Below are positions 34,936 to 44,133 of a stretch of DNA of 64,000 nucleotides, one piece after another. Each line of letters begins with the position of its first letter. Position 1 is the first letter of the stretch. The translations under genes were made by a program, and so were the position numbers. The stretch covers positions 1 through 64,000 of the forward strand of contig REBL01000132.1 of NCBI GenBank assembly GCA_007692755.1, read 5' to 3'. Origin of the DNA: Nodularia sp. (in: cyanobacteria) (GTDB taxonomy: Bacteria > Cyanobacteriota > Cyanobacteriia > Cyanobacteriales > Nostocaceae). The notes below the pieces were generated by a model. It did no database searches, was not told the origin of the DNA, and saw only the letters and a list, made by a program, of their open reading frames with translations.

Positions 34936-37596
34936 TTAACCAAACTTACTCAAAACCTTACTAACATCAACTGCTAACTTTTTCCCCAACTTCAGCAATT
35001 GACGACATTGATTATTCTCCTCTTTATTGCTAAAACTTGTGAGACACAATGGCACAATTTGACTTTGTAGACAGCTAAAGTATAACTCTTGCGATTTATG
35101 CAAAGAAATACCAATATTTAGTTCATAGCTGACATCAATCAACCGTTCTAAACATTGAATTTCCGTCGCAAAACTACCATTGGCATCGTGTAACAATTGC
35201 CAAAGTAAGCGCATGATCAATTGTTCTAATATCTGCTTGCCTTCGGGAATATTTAGCCGACAATGCAGTTGTTTGGACTCAGTAGCGATCGCCTCTAATT
35301 CGACAACATGATTTAAGCTCAATCCCGATTCCGTAATATCTTGCTCAAGCGATCGCAATGTCATCATACAGCGCGATCCCAAGGCAATCTCGGCGGCTAC
35401 CTGCAACTCTTGGGGAACCTCTAGTTCATCCCGGTGAAAGGCCATTAATACACCGTAATTATCACGGTATGCTTGGGTATAAAGTTGGTCTAGCCGTGTC
35501 AGCGTTTCTTGACTTAGTAGCCGCATAATCCGGTGACGTTCTTCCGCAAACAGATTTTGTAAACTGAATGTCTCTTCCTTAAATAGCTGTGTCATCACTA
35601 AGATAGTATGGGCTGCACTAGCCTGTACCAAAGAAGTAAACAGCTTTTCTTTCAATTGGCTGTAATTACGTCGTCCGGTAAATAATTGAGTGCAGCAGTG
35701 GAAATCCCAACCGCCTAAATGCAACACGGCAAATACCAAACTCTCACTTTCCCAAGTAATATCTGATACTAACTGTAAATGTCCTACCGCCAGAGTCAAT
35801 GATCCCATGCGTTGCAGTTGGTAATCTATCTCATTGACTGTGTAGCAATAAACCCGCTTTTGGTCAGGATGAGGATATTTAGCTTTTCCAGGATGAGGAT
35901 TGGGCTTCTCTGTGGATTTATGATTGCCAAACAACGAAGTAATGGCATAGTGAGCAGCTACTTGCTTCACACTAACTTGGGCAGTTTGCACCAGTTGACG
36001 ATAAACTTCTCCACCATGTTTAAAAACATCCACATTACTGGGGGCTAATCCCAAGCGTTTGAGGAAACTTTTTTCCAACTGCACACCAGCCACATCTCCA
36101 GCTAATTCCAAAGCACGGGAAGCATAGCGGAGAATTTGCGTACCTTCTGGACGAGAAATTTCTTCAAAAAACCAACCGCAACTGGTGAACATCAGCAAAG
36201 CGTGACGCTGCATTTCTAACAGCCGCAAAGCATCTACTTGTTCGGCTGCGGTGAGTTTGTGGGTTTGATGGCGAGACAGGAAGGAGTTAACATTAGCAGG
36301 AGAGCGATCGCCCATCACTTGAATATATTCATCTCGTGCTAGCCAGGGATCATTAAATAACTGCCCAGCATTTTCCTCATACACCAAAATCAGTTGATCC
36401 CGCAGCCAATTTAACGCATCCCGCAAAGGTCGCCGCCATTTTTGATGCCAGACACCACCTTCACCACCACAACCACAATCATCCTGCCATCTATCGACAC
36501 CGTGGGCGCAACTCCAAGCTGTGGCGGGTTTGATTTCCGCTTCCCAAGTGGGAGTATTCAGGCTGAGATAGTGAGCAAAATTTGTCACCGTCCAACCGTG
36601 TTTAGGAAACTCGCTGATAAAAGCGTAGGCTAAAGTCTTCTCTGTCCCTTTCTTATGGTGTCCGAAGGTTTCCCCATCTGTAGCTACAGAAATTAACTGT
36701 GCTGGCCGGTGATCCCCACGTACCGCCGAACCGACACGTCCGGCAAAATGACTGGAATTATAGACGACATCACTAAAACCCATATCCCTGGAAATGGGAC
36801 CATCGTAGAAGAAGATATCAATATAAGGGCGGGTATCAGTGCCGCTACTTTCTTTGAGATAACAGCGATAAGGACGGGTGGGATCAATTTGACTACCGCC
36901 AACTTCTTGCCATTCTGGATGATGATCATGTTCAGTTGGTAGGGGACGGCAACGCTGCGCCTGAGATGGTGCGAGGATAATGAAGCGAATACCTTCGGCG
37001 ACCAAAGCTTCTAAAGTGGCATAGTCCACACCTGTTTCCGCTAACCACATTCCTTCGGGATCACGCCCAAAACGAGAGCGAAAATCTGCTTTCCCCCAGC
37101 GAATTTGGGTGTATTTATCCCGTTCATTGGCCAGAGGCATAATAATGTGATTGTATACCTGCGCGATCGCATTACCATGACCATACAAGCGCTGACAGCT
37201 CTTGATGTCTGCCTCCAAAATTCGCTGATACACTTCAAAATCGTAGCGTTCTAGCCACGACATCAGCGTTGGCCCCATATTAAAGCTGAAATATTCGTAA
37301 TTATTCACAATCTCTACAACTTCACCCTGGTCATTGCAGACCCTGGCAAAAGCGTTCGGGCGATAGCATTCCCAGTGAATGCGTTCATTCCAATCATGGA
37401 AAGGTGCGGCACTAGGTTGACGTTCAATCGCATCTAAATAAGGATTTTCCCGTGGTGGCTGATAAAAATGACCATGCACCGTCACATAAACACCAGTCGC
37501 CTGTTTTAGGGGATCAGTTTGGTGAGTATCGTTGGGAGTAAAATGTGATGTCAAGGTTGCGCCAGGGCTAACTGGCATTTCAGCAGCAGAAGTCAT
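34936..37596 (-). CDS. Glycoside hydrolase family 57 protein with DUF3536
   Basis: The 886-residue protein starts its GH57 domain with HGHFYQPPREN at residues 41-51. GMWLAETGVD near 181-190 carries the expected nucleophile glutamate region. The C-terminal half corresponds to DUF3536. GH57 enzymes are alpha-glucan amylases, branching enzymes or 4-alpha-glucanotransferases; this DUF3536 subgroup is common in cyanobacteria but its activity is not settled. No signal peptide is present, consistent with cytoplasmic glycogen metabolism. It is monocistronic. Confidence 0.85.
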   Translation of the reverse strand: MTSAAEMPVSPGATLTSHFTPNDTHQTDPLKQATGVYVTVHGHFYQPPRENPYLDAIERQPSAAPFHDWNERIHWECYRPNAFARVCNDQGEVVEIVNNYEYFSFNMGPTLMSWLERYDFEVYQRILEADIKSCQRLYGHGNAIAQVYNHIIMPLANERDKYTQIRWGKADFRSRFGRDPEGMWLAETGVDYATLEALVAEGIRFIILAPSQAQRCRPLPTEHDHHPEWQEVGGSQIDPTRPYRCYLKESSGTDTRPYIDIFFYDGPISRDMGFSDVVYNSSHFAGRVGSAVRGDHRPAQLISVATDGETFGHHKKGTEKTLAYAFISEFPKHGWTVTNFAHYLSLNTPTWEAEIKPATAWSCAHGVDRWQDDCGCGGEGGVWHQKWRRPLRDALNWLRDQLILVYEENAGQLFNDPWLARDEYIQVMGDRSPANVNSFLSRHQTHKLTAAEQVDALRLLEMQRHALLMFTSCGWFFEEISRPEGTQILRYASRALELAGDVAGVQLEKSFLKRLGLAPSNVDVFKHGGEVYRQLVQTAQVSVKQVAAHYAITSLFGNHKSTEKPNPHPGKAKYPHPDQKRVYCYTVNEIDYQLQRMGSLTLAVGHLQLVSDITWESESLVFAVLHLGGWDFHCCTQLFTGRRNYSQLKEKLFTSLVQASAAHTILVMTQLFKEETFSLQNLFAEERHRIMRLLSQETLTRLDQLYTQAYRDNYGVLMAFHRDELEVPQELQVAAEIALGSRCMMTLRSLEQDITESGLSLNHVVELEAIATESKQLHCRLNIPEGKQILEQLIMRLLWQLLHDANGSFATEIQCLERLIDVSYELNIGISLHKSQELYFSCLQSQIVPLCLTSFSNKEENNQCRQLLKLGKKLAVDVSKVLSKFG

Positions 37597-38065
37597 GTAT
37601 ATTTATCCAAATAAAAAACTTACGTTTGCGCCGAAAACTTGGATTTAAACCTTTCTACACAGGTTTGAATACAAAATCCGGTATAAAGCAAAACTTTGGT
37701 TCGAGGATACAGTTAAATTTTCCCAAAAACTGTTTGACTAGAGCCGGAAATCTGCGTTATCGCACAGCCATTAGAGGTTTTGATGAGTAGCTTCAGTCAA
37801 ATATATCAGGGTATTTTTATCTGTTGAACCCGATATTTCCCGGAAAAGTTGAGCGATAATTGATATTTTTGCTACAAAAGTTTGCTAAAACTCCATCAAT
37901 TGCCATTTTATTTGACATATCTAGTGCCAGTCTAGAGACAGTACAGTCTTTCAAAAAACCGCAGACACTTCAGAGTATCCTAGTATCTGGTTGCAAAATA
38001 TTATGAATCATCCAAAACATCTGTCATCTGTGCATAATACTCTCGCCTTAAGGTAACAAACGCCA
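37597..38065. other. Divergent spacer between the GH57 gene and the Ca2+/H+ exchanger
   Basis: This 469-bp region should hold both promoters. I see no tandem repeat, RNA gene or strong hairpin; A+T-rich tracts occur near 37850-37920. Confidence 0.35.
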
Positions 38066-39151
38066 GTGAAAAACATACTGCTTCTGGTTTTATTACTGTT
38101 TATTCCAGTTTCTGTCACCGCCCACATTTTAGAGTGGGGAGACTTGATAGTTTTCATTACAGCTGGTTTAGCAATTCTGCCCTTAGCAGCCTGGATGGGT
38201 ACAGCTACAGAAGAAATAGCTGTGGTAGTTGGCCCTTCATTGGGAGGATTACTCAACGCCACTTTTGGCAATGCCACAGAATTAATTATAGCTTTAGTTG
38301 CCCTGAATGCCGGCTTGGTGGATGTAGTCAAAGCCAGTATTACAGGTTCGATTATCAGCAACTTACTCCTGGTAATGGGTTTTTCCATGCTTTTGGGTGG
38401 ACTGCGTTACAAGGAACAGAAATTTCAATCGGTTGTAGCGCGGATGAATGCTTCGGCGATGAATTTGGCAGTAATTGCCATTTTGTTACCCACAGCAATG
38501 AACTACACTTCCGTCGGAATTAGCGAAAAAGTTTTGCAAAATCTTTCTCTTGCAGTTGCTGTTGTGTTAATTCTGGTTTACGGACTGACGCTACTATTTT
38601 CGATGAAAACCCACGCTTATTTATATGATGTGGGTGTTGCAGAGATCGAAGAGGAAGAAACACCTCATACTCAACCCAATATATGGCTATGGAGTAGTGT
38701 GCTGCTAGTATGTACTCTGTTTGTGGCACTGGAATCAGAATTGTTGGTGGGTTCTTTGGAGGTAGCCACAGCTCAACTAGGTTTGACATCACTGTTTACA
38801 GGGGTGATTTTGGTTCCCATCGTTGGTAATGCGGCTGAACACGCCACCGCAGTAACTGTGGCTATGAAGAATAAGATGGATCTTTCTATATCGGTCGCTG
38901 TGGGATCAAGTATGCAGATTGCCCTATTTGTTGCGCCTGTTTTAGTCATAGCTGGGTGGGTACTTGATAAACCGATGGATTTGGATTTTAACCCCTTTGA
39001 ATTAGTGGCTGTGGCTGTATCGGTTTTAATTGCCAATAGTATTAGTTCTGATGGTGAATCCAATTGGTTAGAAGGGGTTTTACTATTAGCTGCTTATACA
39101 GTTTTAGGCTTCGCTTTCTATTTCCATCCAGTCATTGATGGCATTGGTTAG
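38066..39151 (+). CDS. Calcium/proton exchanger (CAX family)
   Basis: The 361-residue protein has about eleven transmembrane segments and the two alpha repeats of the Ca2+/cation antiporter superfamily: GNATELIIALVALNAG at about residues 72-87 and GNAAEHATAVTVA in the second half. An acidic loop, EIEEEETPH, separates the two halves, as in CAX/VcxI proteins. It exports Ca2+ in exchange for protons across the cytoplasmic membrane. The start is a GTG at 38066; the first in-frame ATG would remove the first membrane helix. It is monocistronic. Confidence 0.85.
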   Translation: MKNILLLVLLLFIPVSVTAHILEWGDLIVFITAGLAILPLAAWMGTATEEIAVVVGPSLGGLLNATFGNATELIIALVALNAGLVDVVKASITGSIISNLLLVMGFSMLLGGLRYKEQKFQSVVARMNASAMNLAVIAILLPTAMNYTSVGISEKVLQNLSLAVAVVLILVYGLTLLFSMKTHAYLYDVGVAEIEEEETPHTQPNIWLWSSVLLVCTLFVALESELLVGSLEVATAQLGLTSLFTGVILVPIVGNAAEHATAVTVAMKNKMDLSISVAVGSSMQIALFVAPVLVIAGWVLDKPMDLDFNPFELVAVAVSVLIANSISSDGESNWLEGVLLLAAYTVLGFAFYFHPVIDGIG

Positions 39152-39908
39152 TATATAATCTTACCCTGGTTTTCCTGTATAAAACCTGTTCCTCTCTTGG
39201 TAAGGCTACGGTGTACACACAAGTCCAAAAACCTTTCGTTTAGGATGGTGCGTTGCGCTACGCGACAACACACCCTACTGGACTGACTGTTCACTTAGCA
39301 TTTTTGATGTCTGGGATAGGAATGAGGTGGTTATTTTTAGCACTTAACAGGAATTGAAAAATTTATTTTTTTTACAGAAATAACTGGTTTGAGGTTAAAA
39401 CTTTTACCCACTATCATCAGCTATATCATCCCTAAAATGTAAATTAGCGGGGAATTTATAAGTGTTATTACCAACTAAAGTATTTAATAGATATATTTAT
39501 ATACAGCGCTTAATTACTGAGGCAGTTGATGAGACTTTGGGAGGAAGACAGCAAATACTAGGTTACTGTACATTTAACTAACTTAAATTTAAATATAGCA
39601 GTTCTTACCTGAGTGAGTGAGAATTAATTAACCACAGATAAACACAGATGAACACAGATAATTATGAATATAAAATTTCAGGAAAAGCTATACTGACCAA
39701 TTTTATACTGATTATATCTATATAGATTCATCAGGGTAAAACAATTGTCACTCAGGATGTAGCTTGGATGACTGCAATATAAAATTGTTTCTAAATAACA
39801 GTTGCTAAAAAATTATCAGATAATTTTGGAAAATTTTTCTGTATAAACTATTCCAGACTCACAGCACGTTTGTTTGTCAAGTTAGAGATCAGGTTGTTAG
39901 TAAAATGA
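39152..39908. other. 757-bp spacer with interspersed repeats
   Basis: Besides the two repeats at 39205-39278, this spacer has a short tandem of ACACAGATRA units near 39633-39660. The remainder is A+T rich without a credible gene. It probably holds the promoter of the downstream peptidoglycan-binding protein. Confidence 0.45.
39205..39278. repeat. Two interspersed repeats downstream of the exchanger gene
   Basis: Positions 39205-39226 (beginning GCTACGGTGTACACACAAGT) are identical over 22 bases to 59286-59307 in the cpcG1-cpcG2 spacer. Positions 39247-39278 are identical to 34889-34920 over 32 bases. Confidence 0.85.
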
Positions 39909-40478
39909 ATGACAATGAGCGAAATCGGCCTGCTGATCTCGGGGATATTAATCGCAAAACGATTATCTTTAACCAATCAATTACCGAAGCAGCAACCATT
40001 GGAGATGGAAAATAACTCGGATAATTTAACACAGAGTAACTTGACTCAATTAGTTCCCAATGCTGAAGTCACACCACCTGAATTCATCGAAACAGATGAA
40101 ATTTCTCCCACGACTTCATCTGCATCCCAACTAGCTAAAGATAAACTTTTGGAGAAAATCACAAAAAGGCATCTTTCTCCAGGTTCGTTAACTCTGGCGA
40201 AGAACTACGATGCTCCAGATGCAGATAATAATAGTATCAAAATAGCAGCGCGATCGCCAGTATTTACCGGCCCATCTCTGCCAATTCTGCGTTTTGGTAA
40301 TTCCGGTACTTCTGTGAGAATTTTACAACGGTTATTAGTTGCTAACGGCTATGCTATTCGAGTTGATGGGGCTTTTGGTCCACTGACTGAAACAGCTGTT
40401 AAAGCTTTTCAGAACCAGCGTAGTGTCGGGGTTGATGGCATAGTGGGGCCAGTCACTTGGCAACAATTATCAATATAG
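39909..40478 (+). CDS. Peptidoglycan-binding domain (PG_binding_1) protein
   Basis: The 189-residue protein has a hydrophobic N-terminus (EIGLLISGILIA), a low-complexity linker rich in Asn, Thr and Ser (about residues 25-120) and one C-terminal peptidoglycan-binding repeat. The repeat is LRFGNSGTSVRILQRLLVANGY through VDGIVGPVTWQQL at about 127-188. It probably sits at the cytoplasmic membrane facing the wall. No catalytic domain is present. The start is uncertain because ATGs at 39905 and 39909 are in different frames; only 39909 is open. Confidence 0.75.
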   Translation: MTMSEIGLLISGILIAKRLSLTNQLPKQQPLEMENNSDNLTQSNLTQLVPNAEVTPPEFIETDEISPTTSSASQLAKDKLLEKITKRHLSPGSLTLAKNYDAPDADNNSIKIAARSPVFTGPSLPILRFGNSGTSVRILQRLLVANGYAIRVDGAFGPLTETAVKAFQNQRSVGVDGIVGPVTWQQLSI

Positions 40479-40527
40479 TCAGTTGTCAGCGTTGAAATTA
40501 ACAACTAACAACTGACTAATTATCTTT

Positions 40528-42948
40528 CTAACGATGCTGATGCTGTTCTAATAATTCTTTGGCTTTGGGTTTGTAAATTAGATAGAACAAAGCTTCAAGG
40601 TAGCGCAACAAGTCTTCGCGATTTTCCTTGGATGTAAAGTTCCAAAAACCATAAATCCGTGCTAAAGATAACAGCTTAGTGGTATGGATTTTCCAAGTAT
40701 ATGTAGTTAATACTCGCTTAATTCCTTCTTCAGAAACGGCATCCCAATAGTGGGGACTTTGATCACACTTGGTAACAAATTCTAAGATTTTGGCGGCTGT
40801 TTCTTCTAAATTTGTGGGGTTAATGTAAAAGCCATTTATCTTATCTTGAATAATTTCTAATGGCCCACCAAATTGGGTAGCAAAGGTTGGGATTCCGGAA
40901 ACCATAGATTCCAAGATTGTTAAACCAAAGGCTTCAAATAAAGCTGGTTGGACAAAGATACCTTTACGGTCGGCTATGACTCGGTAAATTTCACCAGAAT
41001 CAGATTTGCTTAAGCGTACACCCAACCAACGCACCTTTCCATAGAGATTGTACTCTTCAATAATTTGATAGAGTTTGATAATTTCGTCGCGTTCTTCGTT
41101 GTCGCCTGATTCTTCTACACGCAACTTACCCGCTACTAAAATTAAGTTGCAATGCTCCTGCAATTCTGGACTCTTACCATAGCATTCTGCTAAACCTGTG
41201 AGATTCTTAATTCGGTCAAGACGCGCTACTGAAAAGAGAGGACGCTTGTGAGGATCATCCAGCTTACCAAAGATTTGGTTGGGATCTTCCAAGGTAAAGA
41301 GTATATCAGCAATGCGATCGCTATCAGCTTCGACTCGTTCTTCCTTCCGTGTGTAAGGGAAATAGTAACTTTCGTTAACTCCAGGAGGTACAACGTTGAA
41401 TTTAGGACTGAATAATTCAATCCCGTTCACTACGTGGTACAACTCCGGCATGGTAAAGCATTTGTACGACTCGTACTGTCCCACACTATCGGATGTGCCG
41501 ACAATTTCTTGGTAGGTACTGCTAACCACGAAGTTTGCCGCATTCATCGCAATTAAATCGGCGGTGAATTGCAAGGAGAAATGATATTTATCCTCTAATT
41601 CTTCCCAGTACAGGTTACTAAATAGGTATTTGGATTTTTCTAAAGCGTGGGCGATATTGCACTGAGTCACTTTCATCCGTCGTGCTAATAAAAACGCTAC
41701 CAAGTTACCATCAGAGTAATTACCCACAATTAAGTCGGGTCTACCTTGGAATTCGGCGAGGAGTTCTTTTTCGGAATCAATGGCAAAAGTTTCCAGATAA
41801 GGCCAAAATTCAAACCTAGAAATCCAGTTTTGCGTCATATTGGGATTGAATTCCCGCAGAGGTACGCGCAAAATCCAAGCGTTTTCTGTACCGTGAACTT
41901 TTTCTAGCCGTTGATTACACAGTGTCCCGTCACTATTGGGAATCAAACGAGTGAGAATAATTACTTTTGGCTCGACGTTTAGCCCCTCTAAACCTGCTAA
42001 ATAGGCATCTTCTTGGAGTTGCTTTTCCAGATTCTTAGCTTGGTCGAGAACATAAACCACTTGTCCGCCAGTATCAGGACGACCCAAAACGCCTTCTTGA
42101 CCAAACCAACCGTGCGCCGATACCAGGACGATTCTAAAAATCATCGGGATGCGAGAGATAAAGGCTTCGATGGTTTGGGGGTCGGGAGAATCAATCAATT
42201 CATCTAAAATATCAAGGGTGTCACGTACCCGTAGGGCTGTGTTACCCCAACCCGGCTCAAATCCCATCATTTGCAATTCAAAGCGGAATTGTTCGTAGGG
42301 TTCGTCTTTGGGGCGATCGCGGACAAAGGTGATCGCTTTTTTAATTTGGGTGGAAAGTTGCTGCTGAGTTTTGATGCGATCGTTAATCAGCAGCTGTACA
42401 CCGTTGTATTGGTGGAGACGCAAGAAATTTAATAAGCTGTCCAGCAATTGTTTCGAGTCTTGAAAGATTTTGCTGGATAGATAGCGGTTGAGGAATTGCA
42501 CCCCCTTACCAATGTTTTTCGGGTCGCGGATGATTGGGGTGTAGTCATAAAAGGGGCCGAAATCTAGTTCCAGCAAATCACCTTCTTGGGGATTATATTT
42601 ATCCACGAAGCGATCGCGTAGATCCAGCAGTTCCTGTACTGACATTGGCTCAACATTCAAATCCTCTGTTAGCCGATAAACTTCTTGTCCAGCAATTTGA
42701 GGACGAATGATAAAACAAAAGCTTGAATCCTCTTGAATAATTTCCTGAGTATAATAAATCAGTTTGCCTAAGCGAGAAGAAGCGGCAGAAGTTTCTGACT
42801 TCTCGGACTTGGAGCAATAATCAAGAAACACATTCAGGATGTCGTTACGCAGCAAGTAATTTTTTTCTTCTTGGCGTAACTGACTCACGAAGGAACGCAA
42901 ATCGCTTTTTTCTTCGCTATCCAGGATTGCTTGGATCAGTTCAGACAT
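40528..42948 (-). CDS. susA: Sucrose synthase
   Basis: The 806-residue protein matches sucrose synthase throughout. It has an N-terminal regulatory domain (MSELIQAILDSEEKSDLRSF), then GT-B halves with SAHGWFGQEGVLGRPDTGGQ and the C-terminal LFEAFGLTILESMVSG nucleotide-sugar motif with the ExxxxxxxE pair. It cleaves sucrose with UDP or ADP to give NDP-glucose and fructose and feeds carbon to glycogen and to N2-fixing cells in heterocystous cyanobacteria. I place the start at 42948 (MSELIQ), where homologues begin; an open frame continues 27 codons upstream without family similarity. Confidence 0.93.
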   Translation of the reverse strand: MSELIQAILDSEEKSDLRSFVSQLRQEEKNYLLRNDILNVFLDYCSKSEKSETSAASSRLGKLIYYTQEIIQEDSSFCFIIRPQIAGQEVYRLTEDLNVEPMSVQELLDLRDRFVDKYNPQEGDLLELDFGPFYDYTPIIRDPKNIGKGVQFLNRYLSSKIFQDSKQLLDSLLNFLRLHQYNGVQLLINDRIKTQQQLSTQIKKAITFVRDRPKDEPYEQFRFELQMMGFEPGWGNTALRVRDTLDILDELIDSPDPQTIEAFISRIPMIFRIVLVSAHGWFGQEGVLGRPDTGGQVVYVLDQAKNLEKQLQEDAYLAGLEGLNVEPKVIILTRLIPNSDGTLCNQRLEKVHGTENAWILRVPLREFNPNMTQNWISRFEFWPYLETFAIDSEKELLAEFQGRPDLIVGNYSDGNLVAFLLARRMKVTQCNIAHALEKSKYLFSNLYWEELEDKYHFSLQFTADLIAMNAANFVVSSTYQEIVGTSDSVGQYESYKCFTMPELYHVVNGIELFSPKFNVVPPGVNESYYFPYTRKEERVEADSDRIADILFTLEDPNQIFGKLDDPHKRPLFSVARLDRIKNLTGLAECYGKSPELQEHCNLILVAGKLRVEESGDNEERDEIIKLYQIIEEYNLYGKVRWLGVRLSKSDSGEIYRVIADRKGIFVQPALFEAFGLTILESMVSGIPTFATQFGGPLEIIQDKINGFYINPTNLEETAAKILEFVTKCDQSPHYWDAVSEEGIKRVLTTYTWKIHTTKLLSLARIYGFWNFTSKENREDLLRYLEALFYLIYKPKAKELLEQHQHR

Positions 42949-43502
42949 GGTAACCCCTAACATTGATTTTATATTCTTGACTGGCAGGACAGAGCTATAG
43001 CAACCACCTTGACGGTTAAGACATGACAAAATTCTAAAATCCAGTCACAGCAAGCATTTCAATTTTGATTTTTGACTTTTGACTTTTGACTTTTGCTATA
43101 ACATCTCCCCCTCTAGCCTGATCACATATAAACATAAATAAACACAGACGAATTCTCTATCTGTGTTCCTTAGCTCACCCATGAGTAGGCATCTTCATTC
43201 GTGTTTCTCTTTAGTCAGAATATATGCTACTCAGTATTTTTGCACTCTAACTCAGGACGGACAATTTTTCATCCCGCCTCTGTATGTCATGATTCTCACA
43301 CAAAGTTAGATAGATATTTGAAATTCTCGAAAAAATAATTTCTTGAATATAAAGAATATAGATACGTGACATATCAAGTATCTACAAGGGTTCACCGAAG
43401 ACACATATTCAAATTCGGTCTATTTCTAAATAGTTTGTCTCACCATTGAGAGAAAAAAGTCTCTCTAAATGCAGAGTACATATCAGTATTAAGTTAAAAT
43501 AG
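42949..43502. other. susA upstream region
   Basis: This region separates susA from tRNA-His. It includes the heptamer array and an A+T-rich stretch at 43300-43400. The susA promoter must lie here; I cannot fix a -10 or an NtcA box with confidence. Confidence 0.35.
43068..43095. repeat. TTTTGAC heptamer array
   Basis: Four TTTTGAC-type units lie upstream of susA. They belong to the same heptamer-repeat class as the arrays at 8391, 18778 and 57512. Confidence 0.75.
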
Positions 43503-43576
43503 GGCGAACGATGGGAATTGAACCCACGAATGGTGGTACCACAAACCACTGCCTTAACCACTTGGCTACGCTCGCC
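43503..43576 (-). tRNA. tRNA-His (anticodon GTG)
   Basis: The minus-strand sequence folds as a full cloverleaf. The acceptor is GCGAGCG/CGTTCGC, with an extra encoded G at -1 pairing with C73, the histidine identity element. The anticodon stem is GTGGT/ACCAC with loop TTGTGGT giving anticodon GTG, and the T arm is GTGGG-TTCAATT-CCCAT. CCA is not encoded. Confidence 0.97.
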
Positions 43577-43647
43577 ATTCGATATTCCTGATTATAGCAC
43601 CATGATTAGCAAATAATCAAGAATTTTTTTTTCAAGGAACGGATTTT

Positions 43648-44082
43648 GTGAATTTAGAGTCTTTGGACTCCAATAACTATAGAGAATCAAAGTTAGAACA
43701 AATGAAAGCACTTACCATTATTGCATGTTCGGGAGCAGTAGGACTAGCAGCCTTGGGGGTGGCAATGGCAACAACAAATCCTTCTCAACCTGAATACGAA
43801 GAGTATGCAGCACAACGGCTTACAGAATATCTCAAAAAGGACGTTTGCCAAAAAACCACAAATTTTCTCGAAAATTTAATCAAGTCTCAATGCGAAACCC
43901 TGGTAGATCAAGCCACTCCCCAAATGCAAGAAATTCTGGGACGAAGTACGGAACAGCAGAATTTCGTGATCTTTAGTATTTACAGGACGGATTTAAAACT
44001 GAGTTCCTTGATACCTATTTATAAATTTGAAACGGTGGGAGCATTTAATAACTTTTATACTTACACTGCCGAAAAACAATAA
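43648..44082 (+). CDS. DUF4359 protein
   Basis: The 144-residue protein has an N-terminal hydrophobic segment (LTIIACSGAVGLAALGVAMA) at about residues 24-43 and a downstream domain with YLKKDVCQ and a second cysteine in SQCETL. Its short length, TNPSQPEYEEYA motif and C-terminal FETVGAFNNFYTY match the cyanobacterial DUF4359 family of unknown function. The start is probably the GTG at 43648, preceded by AAGGAACGG; an ATG at residue 19 is the alternative. The protein is likely exported and anchored by its N-terminus. Confidence 0.7.
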   Translation: MNLESLDSNNYRESKLEQMKALTIIACSGAVGLAALGVAMATTNPSQPEYEEYAAQRLTEYLKKDVCQKTTNFLENLIKSQCETLVDQATPQMQEILGRSTEQQNFVIFSIYRTDLKLSSLIPIYKFETVGAFNNFYTYTAEKQ

Positions 44083-44133
44083 GCCGAAAATTGGGAATAC
44101 TGATCAGTAAGCCCAGTTAATGCTGAACTTGAA

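Noticed and set aside
38041..38065. Possible manganese or calcium riboswitch before the exchanger gene
   Set aside because: No yybP-ykoY-like conserved loops or terminator could be made out in the spacer.
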